Below, one piece after another: positions 8,682 to 17,668 of a DNA stretch of 64,000 bases. The notes beneath the pieces are model-generated. The model was not told where the DNA came from and ran no database searches. It saw nothing but the letters and a program-made list of their open reading frames with translations. The DNA is from Methylopila sp. Yamaguchi. GTDB lineage: Bacteria; Pseudomonadota; Alphaproteobacteria; Rhizobiales; Methylopilaceae. The DNA lies in contig NZ_BAUX01000011.1 of the NCBI RefSeq assembly GCF_002897035.1, positions 1 through 64,000 on the forward strand. Direction: 5' to 3'. The translations under genes were made by a program, and so were the position numbers. Every line of letters starts with the position of its first letter. The stretch's first letter is position 1.

Positions 8682-10112
8682 ATGGCCGCCGACCTCCTCA
8701 TTCCTGGCGACACCTGCTGGCGTATCGCCCATGCGAACCGCCTGTCGGTGATCGTCGACGCCGCCGAGTATTACCGCGCCGCGCGCGCCGCCATTCTGAA
8801 GGCGCAGCGCTCGGTGCTGCTGATCGGCTGGGATTTCGACAGCCGGATCGAGCTCGAGCCGGAGGGCGAAACGCTCGAGGGCCCGAACGCGCTGGGGCCG
8901 TTCCTCAGCTGGATCGCCGACCGGCGGCCGGAGGTGAGCATCCATCTGCTGAAGTGGAACCTCGGCATGATCGAGACGCTCGGCCGCGGCGAGACGCCCT
9001 TCTACATGCTGCAGTGGATGTGGAAGAAAAACATCCGGATGAAGCTCGACGGCGCTCACCCGCCGCTTGCGGCGCATCACCAGAAGATCGTCGTGGTAGA
9101 CGACGCTCTGGCGTTCTGCGGCGGCATCGACATGACGCTCGGACGCTGGGACACCCGCGCCCACAAGGACGACGACCCGGCGCGTCGCTCGCCGCGGGGC
9201 AAACCGCTGCAGCCCTGGCACGACGCGACCATCTGCGCCGACGGCGAACTCGCCGCGGCGCTCGGCGAGCTCGCCCGCGAACGGTGGCGGCGCGCGACGG
9301 GCGAAGAGCTTCCTCCCCCGTCGGTGGCGCAGGATCTGTGGCCGGACTTCCTCGAACCGACGATGACGGAGGTCGACGTCGGGATCGCTCGCACCGTCGG
9401 CGCCTACGACACGATCGAACAGGTCTGCGAGATCGAGCGGCTTTACCTCGCCGCCATCGCGAGCGCCCGGAACACGCTCTACATCGAGAGCCAGTACTTC
9501 GCCTCGCGCAAGATCGCGGAGGCGATCGTCGCGCGGCTTCAGGAGTCGGAGGGGCCAGAGATCGTCATCATCAATCCGGACGCCCAGGACGGCTGGCTGG
9601 AGGAGACGACCATGGGGTCGGCGCGCTCCAAGCTGATCGGCTTCGTCCGCCGCGAGGACCGCCATGGGCGGTTCCGGATCTATTTCCCGCAAACCGCAGC
9701 CGGCGCTGCGATCTATGTCCACGCCAAGGTGATGATCGTGGACGACCGACTGTTGAAGGTCGGCTCGTCCAACCTGAACAACCGTTCCATGGGCTTCGAC
9801 ACCGAGAGCGACCTCGCCGTGGAGGCGCGTCCCGGCGACGAAGCGCTCAGGGCGCGCATCCGCTGGGTGCGCGACGATCTGCTGGCGGAGCATCTCGGCG
9901 TGGCGGCCGAGGACGTCGCCCGCAAGATCGACGAGGCCGGCTCGCTGATCGCCGCGATCGAGGCCTTCGCCGCCGCGGGCCGCCGCCTCGCCCCGCTGGA
10001 GGCGCGGGAGGTCGGGGAGATCGAAGACGTCCTGTCCGAGAACGACCTGGTCGATCCCGAGCGACCGCCCAGCTTCTGGCGGCGGACGCGCCGGAAGCTC
10101 CGCTTGCGCTGA
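8682..10112 (+). CDS. Phospholipase D / cardiolipin synthase-like protein
   Basis: This 476-residue member of the PLD superfamily has two HKD motifs: HQKIVVVDD in the first half and HAKVMIVDD followed by GSSNLNNRSMGFDTE in the second. Both catalytic histidines and lysines are present, so it should form the usual two-motif active site, transferring or hydrolysing phosphatidyl groups. It has no N-terminal membrane helices, unlike ClsA, and the VLLIGWDFDSRIEL opening resembles soluble PLD-like enzymes. The C-terminal tail (FWRRTRRKLRLR) is strongly basic and may bind membrane. It is preceded and followed by unrelated single genes. Confidence 0.85.
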   Translation: MAADLLIPGDTCWRIAHANRLSVIVDAAEYYRAARAAILKAQRSVLLIGWDFDSRIELEPEGETLEGPNALGPFLSWIADRRPEVSIHLLKWNLGMIETLGRGETPFYMLQWMWKKNIRMKLDGAHPPLAAHHQKIVVVDDALAFCGGIDMTLGRWDTRAHKDDDPARRSPRGKPLQPWHDATICADGELAAALGELARERWRRATGEELPPPSVAQDLWPDFLEPTMTEVDVGIARTVGAYDTIEQVCEIERLYLAAIASARNTLYIESQYFASRKIAEAIVARLQESEGPEIVIINPDAQDGWLEETTMGSARSKLIGFVRREDRHGRFRIYFPQTAAGAAIYVHAKVMIVDDRLLKVGSSNLNNRSMGFDTESDLAVEARPGDEALRARIRWVRDDLLAEHLGVAAEDVARKIDEAGSLIAAIEAFAAAGRRLAPLEAREVGEIEDVLSENDLVDPERPPSFWRRTRRKLRLR

Positions 10113-10217
10113 ACCCGGCGGCGCCCAGAATCCGGGGCCGCCCATGACAGGGCGGTCCGAATAGTCTAGTCCGGCGATCGTCTTTCCTCGCCGCCTGTCG
10201 CCGACGGAGGCCCATCC

Positions 10218-11099
10218 ATGCTCGCCTGGGACGACTTTCGGCTGGTCAAGGCCGTGGCCGAACGGCGCTCGCTCGCCGGCGCCGCGACGCTTCTCAACGT
10301 CAACGCTTCCACGGTGTTTCGGCGGCTCGGCGCGCTCGAGGAGCAGCTCGGCGCGCGCTTGTTCGAGCGCGGGCGCGCCGGCTACGGCCTCACGCCCGCG
10401 GGCGAGGAGATGCTGGGCGTCGCGGACCGCATGGCCGACGACATCGTCGCCTTCGAGCGCCGCATCTCCGGACAGGACCTCGCGCCGGCCGGTGAATTGC
10501 GCGTCACCACGAACGACAGCCTGCTGATCCACCCGCTGACCTCGATCTTCGCCGGCTTCCGGCAGGCCTATCCGGACATCCTCCTCGACGTCGTCATCGG
10601 CAACGACGCGCTCAACCTGTCAAAGCGCGACGCCGACGTTGCGATCCGCGCCACCGCCAGCCCGCCCGAGACGCTCGTCGGCCGCCGGATCGCGGAGCTC
10701 GGCTGGGCGATCTACGCAAAGGCCCCGCACGCGCCGGCGGCGGACATCGCCGAGCTGCAGGACGAGGACTGGATCGGCCCCGGGGACATGCTCTCCCTGC
10801 TGCAGCGCTGGCTGCGCGAGACCATCGGCGAGCATCGCACGGTCTACCGCATCTCGACGGTGCTCGGCATGGCGGAGGCGATCGAAGCCGGCCTTGGGGT
10901 GGGTCCCCTGCCCTGCTTCATCGGCGACATGAGGCCGGGGCTCATCCGCGTGTTCGATCCGCCGCGCAAGGCCCCCGCCGAACTCTGGCTCCTGACGCAC
11001 CCCGATCTGCGATCAAGCGCGCGCGTGCGCGCCTTCATGGACCATGTCGGCCACGAACTGACGCGCCTCAGGCCCGCGTTCGAGGGCCGCCCGGCCTGA
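10218..11099 (+). CDS. LysR family transcriptional regulator
   Basis: This 293-residue regulator has the LysR N-terminal winged helix (WDDFRLVKAVAERRSLAGAATLLNVNASTVFRRLGALEEQLGARLFER), followed by a periplasmic-binding-like effector domain. The rest, ending in VGHELTRLR, fits the LTTR fold. It is immediately upstream of the FAH-like hydratase gene in the same direction, with a gap of about 80 bases, rather than divergent as is usual for LysR targets. Control of that gene is possible but unproven. The effector is unknown. Confidence 0.9.
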   Translation: MLAWDDFRLVKAVAERRSLAGAATLLNVNASTVFRRLGALEEQLGARLFERGRAGYGLTPAGEEMLGVADRMADDIVAFERRISGQDLAPAGELRVTTNDSLLIHPLTSIFAGFRQAYPDILLDVVIGNDALNLSKRDADVAIRATASPPETLVGRRIAELGWAIYAKAPHAPAADIAELQDEDWIGPGDMLSLLQRWLRETIGEHRTVYRISTVLGMAEAIEAGLGVGPLPCFIGDMRPGLIRVFDPPRKAPAELWLLTHPDLRSSARVRAFMDHVGHELTRLRPAFEGRPA

Positions 11100-11181
11100 G
11101 GCGCGGTCGCCTCCCGAGACCCCGGCGGGATGGCGCACATCGGACCCAATGCCCGCTCGTTTCCAGCTCAAGGATCGCCAC

Positions 11182-11955
11182 ATGCCCGACGCCGCGCCCG
11201 CCAAGATCGCCGCAGCCGCCCGCCTGCTGGAAGAGGCGCGCCGCAGCGGCGTCCAGCTTGCGGGCCTCCCCGCAGACCTGGCCCCGGCGGACGAGGCGGA
11301 GGCGATGGCCATGCACTACGCCGGCGTCGCCGCGATCGGCCCGATCGTCGGCTGGAAGGTCGGCGCGCCGACGCCCGAGGCCGAGCCCGGCCAGGGCGCG
11401 CTCACGGCGTCCACCCTCCACGACAGCCCCGCCGCGCTTCCCGCCTCCACTCTCAAGCTCTGGGCCGTCGAAGCCGAAATCGCCGTGCGGCTCGGCCGCG
11501 ACCTGCCGGCGCGCGAGACGCCGTACTCGCGCGAGGAGGTCCTCGCCGCCGTCGCGACCTGGCACCCGGCGATCGAAGTGCTCGACACCGCCTTCGAGCG
11601 CTGGAGCGAGCAGCCGGCGCTGTGGCGCATGGCCGACCGCCAGAGCCATGGGTTGCTCATTCTCGGACCGGCCTCGACAGAGCCGCCGCCCGGTCCGCTC
11701 GATCGCGCGCCGGTGCGGCTGGAGATCGACGGCGAGACGGTCTTCGAGCATGAGGGCGGCAACACGGGGGGCGATCCGACGCGGCTGCTGGTGGCGCTCG
11801 CGAACCGTCTGCGTGAAGGACCCAACCACCTCAAAGCCGCGGACGTCGTCACGACCGGCTCGGCGACGCCGTTCCGCCAAGCGGCCGCGGGCGAAACGGT
11901 GACCGTCGCGTTCGAGGGCTTGGGCTCCGCGACTTTGACGATCGGCGTCGACTGA
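11182..11955 (+). CDS. 2-keto-4-pentenoate hydratase-like protein (FAH superfamily)
   Basis: The 257-residue protein resembles the MhpD/hydratase branch of the fumarylacetoacetate hydrolase fold: GPIVGWKVGAPTPEAEP, AVEAEIAVRLGRDLP, HPAIEVLDTAF and ITGS-like VVTTGSATPFRQAAAGETVTVAFEGLG. The acidic residues of the E-x-E metal site are present in VEAEIA. Such enzymes hydrate 2-oxopent-4-enoates in aromatic meta-cleavage, but several members have other keto-acid substrates. A second upstream ATG at 11149 is possible. ATG 11182 is preferred because AAGGA lies 7 bases before it. No other meta-cleavage gene is adjacent. Confidence 0.75.
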   Translation: MPDAAPAKIAAAARLLEEARRSGVQLAGLPADLAPADEAEAMAMHYAGVAAIGPIVGWKVGAPTPEAEPGQGALTASTLHDSPAALPASTLKLWAVEAEIAVRLGRDLPARETPYSREEVLAAVATWHPAIEVLDTAFERWSEQPALWRMADRQSHGLLILGPASTEPPPGPLDRAPVRLEIDGETVFEHEGGNTGGDPTRLLVALANRLREGPNHLKAADVVTTGSATPFRQAAAGETVTVAFEGLGSATLTIGVD

Positions 11956-12189
11956 CCGGGAACGATTGACCGGTCGCAGCGTTAAAACCTGCCTATTCAC
12001 GCGCCGTTCATGTCGAAAGGCCTACCCAGAAGCACCAGCTGGGCTGAAGGCTCGCCCTAAGGCTATTTTCGCATCCGAATACGTCACCCAGTGGTCGTAA
12101 TCGGAGGTCATTGCTCCAAGTGACGCTTGGGGCTTATTGGCGATCGCCGCACGAAAGAGGCGGACGCCGGAAACGAAACAAGGTTGGTT

Positions 12190-14076
12190 ATGAAGACGAC
12201 ACGATATCTTCTTCTCGCCGGCGTCGCGCTGCCGTTGCTTGCCGCTTCCGCGCCAAGCATCGCCGCGTCCGGCCCGGCCCTCTCCGGCGACCGTCCGATC
12301 GTCGTCGCGCAGAGCGACGAGGACCGTGGTCGCGGCGGAGACCGTCCCGAGCGGGCGGAACGACCGGACCGCGCCGAACGGCCAGAGCGGGCGGAGCGAC
12401 CTGAGCGCGCCGAAAGGCCGGAGCGTGCTGAACGGCCCGATCGTCCGGAGCGCGCCGAGAGGCCCGACCGCGCTGAACGTCCCGAGCGCCCCGAGCGGGC
12501 GGAGAGGCCCGAGCGGGCGGAGAGGCCCGAGCGCGCCGAGCGTCCCGAGCGGCCGGAGCGGGCCGAGCGCCCGCAAAACAACGACGCCGACGAGCGTCGC
12601 CAGCAGCGCGCGCAAGAGCAGCAGGAGCGCCGCGAGCAGCGCGCGCAGGAGAAGCGCGAAGCGGCCCCTGAGAAGCGTGAGGACGCCCGAGAGGATCGCC
12701 AGAAGCCTATCCGCGAGCAGCGCCAGGATGCTCTGCAGGACGATAAGCGGAAGGACGCGCGGGAGAAGCGCGAGACTGTTCAGGACCAGCGTGAGCAGGA
12801 CCGCAAGAACGCCGCCTCGGACAAGAGCGACCCGGCTCAGGACCGGCGCGATGAGCGGCTGAAGGAGCTTCGCGAAAAGCGTCAGGACGATCGGAAGGAC
12901 GCGGTCGACGATCGCAGGGACGCCGCTCAGGACAGGAAGGACGCGGCGGAAGATCGGCGTGACGACCGTCTGAAGGAGCTTCGTGAGAAGCGCCAGGACG
13001 ACCGCAAGGACGCCGCCGAGGACCGCCGGGACGACCGTCGGGATGATCGCCAGGACGCAGCCCGCGATCGGCGCGACGATCGCCGGGAAAACGGCCGCAC
13101 CGCTGACCAGAAGCAGCGCATCGAGCGTCTCCAGGAGCGCATCCGCGACGAGCGTCGCGACGCGAGCCGCGACAGGGATCGGCAGAACGACCGCATCGAG
13201 CGCCTGCGAGATCAGCGCAAGGAGCGTCGTGACGGCGATCGGGTGGTGATCACCGAAGGCGACCGCACGATCATCCGTGAGGGCGGCCGGACGATCATCC
13301 GTCGTGACGAAGGCGCGCGCTTCCGCATCGGCGCCCGCGATTGGCGCGAGGAGCGCCGGGGCGACGAACGGGTACGCATCTCGGTGCGTCCGGACGGCTC
13401 TGAGGTCTACACCTATGTGGACGACGACGGCCGCCTGCTCCGCCGCACGCGCCGTTACCGCGGCGAGGAGTACGTCCTGATCGACAACCGCCCGCGCGGC
13501 GGCGGCGCGATCGGCGCGTTCATTGACCTCGGCCTGCCGCCGCCCCGGATCTCGATCCCGCGCGAGGAGTACATCGTCGACGCCGACACCGCCTCGTACG
13601 ACGATATCGAGACCGCCTTCGCGGCGCCGCCGGTGGAGCGGGTCGAGCGTCGCTACACGCTGGACGAGATCCGCACCAACCCGCCGCTGCGCGAACGGGT
13701 GCGGTCGGTCGACCTCGACTCGATCACCTTCGACACGGGCTCGTGGGAGGTTCGCGACGACCAGATCACGAAGCTCGAGAACGTGGGCCTCGCCATGGAG
13801 GACGCGGTCAAGAAGGATCCGAAAACGATCTTCCTGATCGAAGGCCACACCGACGCGGTCGGCTCGGACGACGACAACCTGTCGCTGTCGGACCGTCGCG
13901 CCGAGGCAGTCGCGGAGGTGCTCTCGAAGTACTTCGACGTCCCGGCCGAGAACCTGACCACGCAGGGCTACGGCGAGCAGTACTTGAAGGTGAAGACGGA
14001 CGGACCTGAGGAGCGCAACCGCCGCGTGACGGTCCGCAACATCACGCCGCTGCTGCAGACCAGCCAAGCGAACTGA
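12190..14076 (+). CDS. OmpA-family outer-membrane protein with Arg/Glu/Pro repeat domain
   Basis: This 628-residue exported protein has a signal peptide in residues 1-27 (MKTTRYLLLAGVALPLLAAS, then an AxA-type site). Residues 51-128 are near-perfect RPERAE hexapeptide repeats. Residues 130-350 are almost wholly charged (Asp, Arg, Glu, Lys, Gln), including a duplicated segment DRLKELREKRQDDRKDA. A β-rich region follows (GDRTIIREGGRTIIRR). A C-terminal OmpA/MotB peptidoglycan-binding domain starts near residue 505 (SITFDTGSWEV, IEGHTDAVGSDDDNLSLSDRRAEAV, ERNRRVTVR). The protein probably tethers outer membrane to peptidoglycan, with the charged region spanning the periplasm. ATG 12190 was chosen because it opens the signal peptide. 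Confidence 0.85.
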   Translation: MKTTRYLLLAGVALPLLAASAPSIAASGPALSGDRPIVVAQSDEDRGRGGDRPERAERPDRAERPERAERPERAERPERAERPDRPERAERPDRAERPERPERAERPERAERPERAERPERPERAERPQNNDADERRQQRAQEQQERREQRAQEKREAAPEKREDAREDRQKPIREQRQDALQDDKRKDAREKRETVQDQREQDRKNAASDKSDPAQDRRDERLKELREKRQDDRKDAVDDRRDAAQDRKDAAEDRRDDRLKELREKRQDDRKDAAEDRRDDRRDDRQDAARDRRDDRRENGRTADQKQRIERLQERIRDERRDASRDRDRQNDRIERLRDQRKERRDGDRVVITEGDRTIIREGGRTIIRRDEGARFRIGARDWREERRGDERVRISVRPDGSEVYTYVDDDGRLLRRTRRYRGEEYVLIDNRPRGGGAIGAFIDLGLPPPRISIPREEYIVDADTASYDDIETAFAAPPVERVERRYTLDEIRTNPPLRERVRSVDLDSITFDTGSWEVRDDQITKLENVGLAMEDAVKKDPKTIFLIEGHTDAVGSDDDNLSLSDRRAEAVAEVLSKYFDVPAENLTTQGYGEQYLKVKTDGPEERNRRVTVRNITPLLQTSQAN

Positions 14077-14097
14077 CGCGCGCTTCGCGCAACGACG

Positions 14098-14132
14098 AAC
14101 GCGCGGGCCCTCGGGCCCGCGCGTTTCTTTTT
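14098..14132 (+). terminator. Rho-independent terminator after the OmpA-family gene
   Basis: An 11-bp G+C stem, ACGCGCGGGCC / GGCCCGCGCGT (14099-14109 and 14114-14124), closes a CTCG loop and is followed by TTCTTTTT. It lies 22 bases after the OmpA-family stop codon and should end that transcript before the permease gene. Confidence 0.9.
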
Positions 14133-14241
14133 GCCTCTGGAGGAATTGCGGCGAAGAGGTGGCGGCGGCGGCGGAACGCTCTAGGTGCCCAACGATGGAC
14201 GGACGGCCGAACGGCCGCGAGCACGAGGGGACCTGCCGACG

Positions 14242-15642
14242 ATGAGCGCCACAGACGCAGCCGACGCCCGGACCAGAGACGGCGAACCTTCGCTCGATCG
14301 CTCCGTAACGCTCTTCCAGATCACGCTCTACGGCCTCGGCTCGATGCTCGGGGCCGGCATTTACGGGCTGATCGGCCAGGCCGCCGGCCAGCTTGGCAGC
14401 GCCGTATGGATGGCCTTTGTGGTGTCGATGATCGCCGCGATGCTGACCGGCCTGTCCTACGCCAACGTCGTCTCGCGCCATCCCAAGGCCGGCGGCGCCG
14501 CCTACGTCACCCAGCGCGCCTACGGAATTCCACTCCTGTCTTACGTCGTGGGCCTCGCGGTCGTATGCTCGGGCCTCACCTCGATTGCGACCCAGTCGAA
14601 CGTGGTCGCCGCGAGCCTCCAGAAGCTGCTGGGCCTCACCGCCGTCCCGATCTGGGTGCTGGCCTTCGGCTTCCTTCTGCTGATCGCCGGTATCCTGCTT
14701 CGCGGCATCAAGGAGAGCATGTGGTTCAACGTCATGTGCACGATCGTCGAGGCCTCCGGCCTCCTGCTCGTGATCGCCGTGAGCGTGAGCTACTGGGGCT
14801 CCAACCCGCTGATGGAGTTCCCGCCGGCAGCCAGCCACAACGGCGAAGTCGGAGCCATAGCGGTGCTCGTGATGCAGGGCGCCGTGCTGACCTTCTTTTC
14901 GTTCATCGGCTTCGAGGACATGCTGAACGTGTCGGAGGAGTGCAAGGACGCGAGCCGCAACGTGCCGCTCGCGATCGTGCTGGCGATGATCGGCGCCACC
15001 ATCATCTACATGGCGGTGGCGATCTCAGCCGTCTCGGTGATGCACTACAGCGAGCTCCCGAAGGAACTCGCGCTCGTGGAGGTGGTCAAGCGGGCTGCTC
15101 CGTGGTTCCCGCCGGTGATCCTGTCGGTCGTCACGATTTTTGCGGTGTCGAACACGGCGCTCGTGAACTGGATCATGGGCTCCCGCCTGCTCTACGGCAT
15201 GTCGAAACAGGGGCTGATGCCCCAGGCGCTCGGGAAGGTTCACCCCACCCGCCGCACCCCGCATGTGGCGATCCTGACGCTGCTCGCGATCGTCGCCGTG
15301 CTGTCGCTGCTCGGCGACATCAAGGCGCTCGCCCAGGCGACCGTGCTTCTCCTGCTGACCGTCTTCACGGCCGTGAACGTCGCGCTCGTGATCCTGAAGC
15401 GCCGGCCGGGGGAGAAGCCCGGCCAGTTCGAGGTGCCGATCATCGTGCCGATCCTCGGCGCGATTATCTGCGCTGCGCTGATCGTCGTGCGGCTGTTCCA
15501 GGAAGGCGGACTGGCGGCGCCGGCGATCGCCTTCGGGCTGATCGCGCTGATCGCGGTGCTCTACTTCGTCACCGGCGCGGGCCGGGATCAGGAGCGCCTG
15601 CGGCGTTTCATCGAGCAGGACGAGGCGGCCGCCGGGGCGTGA
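14242..15642 (+). CDS. APC family amino-acid/polyamine permease
   Basis: This 466-residue membrane transporter has about twelve hydrophobic segments. The first carries the APC signature (LYGLGSMLGAGIYGLIGQAAG) and the TM6 region reads FFSFIGFEDMLNVSEECKDASRNVPLAI, the conserved glutamate-containing stretch of amino-acid permeases. Later segments (NTALVNWIMGSRLLYGMSKQGLMP) also match the superfamily. It imports or exchanges amino acids or amines, but the substrate cannot be read from sequence. ATG 14242 (MSATDAAD) gives a normal cytosolic N-terminus. A longer frame from 14185 is unlikely. It is followed at 25 bases by the DAG-kinase-like gene. Confidence 0.85.
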   Translation: MSATDAADARTRDGEPSLDRSVTLFQITLYGLGSMLGAGIYGLIGQAAGQLGSAVWMAFVVSMIAAMLTGLSYANVVSRHPKAGGAAYVTQRAYGIPLLSYVVGLAVVCSGLTSIATQSNVVAASLQKLLGLTAVPIWVLAFGFLLLIAGILLRGIKESMWFNVMCTIVEASGLLLVIAVSVSYWGSNPLMEFPPAASHNGEVGAIAVLVMQGAVLTFFSFIGFEDMLNVSEECKDASRNVPLAIVLAMIGATIIYMAVAISAVSVMHYSELPKELALVEVVKRAAPWFPPVILSVVTIFAVSNTALVNWIMGSRLLYGMSKQGLMPQALGKVHPTRRTPHVAILTLLAIVAVLSLLGDIKALAQATVLLLLTVFTAVNVALVILKRRPGEKPGQFEVPIIVPILGAIICAALIVVRLFQEGGLAAPAIAFGLIALIAVLYFVTGAGRDQERLRRFIEQDEAAAGA

Positions 15643-15667
15643 CCGCCTCCGCTAGAGGAAGGCGGGC

Positions 15668-16609
15668 GTGAGGGTCGCACTCGTGGTCAACGGCTCGTCC
15701 GGTTCGCTGCTCGGGCGAACCGGCATGGCCGACGAGCTCGCGGAGAAGCTCGCCGCAGCCGGGCTCGAGGTTGGCTCGGTCCTCGACGGCGACGCCAGCG
15801 ACATCGCCGTCCGGCTGAAGCGGGCCTCGACGCTGCCAGTCGACGCCGTGGTGATAGCGGGCGGCGACGGAACGATCGCGACCGCCGCCCAGCTTCTGAT
15901 GGGAACGGACAAGGCGCTCGCGCCGTTGCCCTTCGGAACCATGAACCTGCTGGCGAAAGATCTCGGATTGCCGCTCGATGTGGACGCGGCGATCCAGCAG
16001 ATGGCTTCAGGGGAAATCCGCGAGATCGACGTCGGCGAGGTCAACGGCCGGGTGTTCCTGTGCAACTCCATGCTCGGCCTTCCGGCCCGGCTCGCCGAAC
16101 GGCGGGAGAAGAACCGCGAGCACATGGGCGCGCTCGGCTGGTGGCGGCTCTTCGCCGCCGGGCTTAAGGGGCTGTATCGCTACCCGCCGATGCGGATCGG
16201 GCTCGACTTGGGCCGCGGCCCGGCGGCGTTCCGGACCAAGGCGATCGTGATCGCCAACAACGGCTACGACGAGGGGTTCGGGCAAGTGCTCACGCGCTCG
16301 CGGCTCGACCGCGGCGAACTCGTCGTCTACGCGACCCGCCGCCTGAGCGTCTGGCCCCTGGTGCGCCTCTCCGTGCGCATGGCGCTCGGGACCTGGAGCA
16401 GAGACGGAGATCTCGAAACCTACCCTGCGACGCGGCTGGCGGTGACCAGCCGCCGGCGCAAGCTCCGCGTCATGAACGATGGTGAGACCATGCTGCTGAC
16501 GCCGCCCCTGCGTTACCGCTCTCGTCACAAGGCGCTGAAGGTGCTCGCGCCGCGTCCCCCCGAGGCGGCGACGACGGCGGACGCCCCGGTGCTGGAGAAC
16601 GCGACATGA
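15668..16609 (+). CDS. Diacylglycerol kinase-like lipid kinase family protein
   Basis: The 313-residue protein has the DAGK catalytic signature with the nucleotide loop GGDGTIATAAQLL, then LPFGTMNLLAKDLGLP. A C-terminal β-sandwich half follows (NNGYDEGFGQVLTRSRLDRGELVVYATRR). It resembles bacterial lipid kinases of the YegS/DgkB group, which phosphorylate diacylglycerol, sphingoid bases or phosphatidylglycerol. It starts with GTG at 15668. Its stop overlaps the ATG of the metallophosphoesterase (ATGA), so the two are coupled. Neither the membrane-bound DgkA type nor a signal peptide is present. Confidence 0.85.
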   Translation: MRVALVVNGSSGSLLGRTGMADELAEKLAAAGLEVGSVLDGDASDIAVRLKRASTLPVDAVVIAGGDGTIATAAQLLMGTDKALAPLPFGTMNLLAKDLGLPLDVDAAIQQMASGEIREIDVGEVNGRVFLCNSMLGLPARLAERREKNREHMGALGWWRLFAAGLKGLYRYPPMRIGLDLGRGPAAFRTKAIVIANNGYDEGFGQVLTRSRLDRGELVVYATRRLSVWPLVRLSVRMALGTWSRDGDLETYPATRLAVTSRRRKLRVMNDGETMLLTPPLRYRSRHKALKVLAPRPPEAATTADAPVLENAT

Positions 16610-17475
16610 CCCGCCTCGCCCACATCTCGGACCTGCATTTCGACCGCGTGGATCCTGCGATCGTCAAAGGTCTTCGCGAGGAACTGAACGACGATCGGCC
16701 CGATCTCGTGATCGTCAGCGGGGACCTGACGCAGCGGGCCTACCGGGAAGAGTACCGCTCCGCCGGCGCCTTTCTGCGCAGCCTCGAGTCCCCGGTGCTC
16801 GCGGTCCCCGGCAACCACGACATCACCTACATCCATCTCGCCCAGCGCTTCCTCGACCCCTACGCGCGCTGGCGCCGGTTCATCGCGCGCGACATCGAAC
16901 CGACCTGGACCAACGACCAGGTCGCGGTCGTGGGCCTAAACACCGCCCGGCGGATGGCCTGGGGGTTCGACTGGTCCAAAGGGCGTTTCGGCTTGCGCCA
17001 GCTGCATCGGCTGAACAAGCGGCTGGAGGCGCTGCCCGAGCACCTGTTCCGGATCATCGTCGCGCATCACCCGTTGCACCCGCCCGCGCACGCGCCCGAT
17101 CTCGACGTGGTGGGACGCGCCGACGACGCGCTCGCCTGCTTCCGGCGCAACCGCGTCGGGCTGGTGCTCGCCGGGCATCTGCACCGCGGCTACGTCCATG
17201 TCGACGAGATCGACCAAGGCGACGCGCCGCGGCTGCTCGTGGTGCAAGCCTCGACCGCCACCTCGACGCGGCTGCGGGGCGAGCCCAACGCGTACCACCG
17301 CATCACCATACGCCCGGGCGGTCGCATGCACCTCGAGGTGCGCGCCTGGGACGGAGCGCGCTGGGTCAGCGTCGCAGCGCGCGATCAGGGCGCGAAGCTC
17401 GGCGAACTGCCGTTTCACGCGCCCGTGGTGGAGGAGATCGCGGGGCGCGAAAACGCGCCCGCTGGTCTGGGATAG
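16606..17475 (+). CDS. Calcineurin-like metallophosphoesterase
   Basis: The 289-residue hydrolase shows every motif of the calcineurin-like fold in order: ISDLHFD, VSGDLTQRA, VPGNHDITY, VAHHPLHPP and AGHLHRGYVH. These form a two-metal site that can cut phosphomono- or diesters. The family includes cyclic-nucleotide and lipid (UDP-diacylglucosamine) phosphoesterases. Its four-base overlap with the lipid-kinase gene makes a lipid-related substrate plausible, though this is inferred. No signal peptide is present, so it acts in the cytoplasm. About 190 bases without recognisable signals separate it from prfC. Confidence 0.87.
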   Translation: MTRLAHISDLHFDRVDPAIVKGLREELNDDRPDLVIVSGDLTQRAYREEYRSAGAFLRSLESPVLAVPGNHDITYIHLAQRFLDPYARWRRFIARDIEPTWTNDQVAVVGLNTARRMAWGFDWSKGRFGLRQLHRLNKRLEALPEHLFRIIVAHHPLHPPAHAPDLDVVGRADDALACFRRNRVGLVLAGHLHRGYVHVDEIDQGDAPRLLVVQASTATSTRLRGEPNAYHRITIRPGGRMHLEVRAWDGARWVSVAARDQGAKLGELPFHAPVVEEIAGRENAPAGLG

Positions 17476-17668
17476 CGGCTCGGAACTTGCGCCGGGCGGC
17501 GCGCCGTGTCACGCAACCGCCTCACGATCCCTATGGACGCGCGGCCTCGCCGCATGAGCTCCGACGCCGCTGCTGAGGCTCGGGCCCATTGGCGGTTCTG
17601 TATCCCGGCTCGCGGCCGGGACATGGGCGGCGCGTTTTCAAAGCCTGACCGAAGATCCGTCCGACGCC

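Noticed and set aside
12340-12573. Possible CRISPR or tandem DNA repeat array
   Set aside because: The 18-bp units encode RPERAE in frame within a secreted protein, with no spacers of uniform length and no cas genes.
12022-14838. 938-codon minus-strand frame across the OmpA-family gene
   Set aside because: It is the antisense shadow of the charged repeat region. Its predicted product is low-complexity Leu/Ala/Arg text without family motifs, while the plus strand has a signal peptide and OmpA domain.
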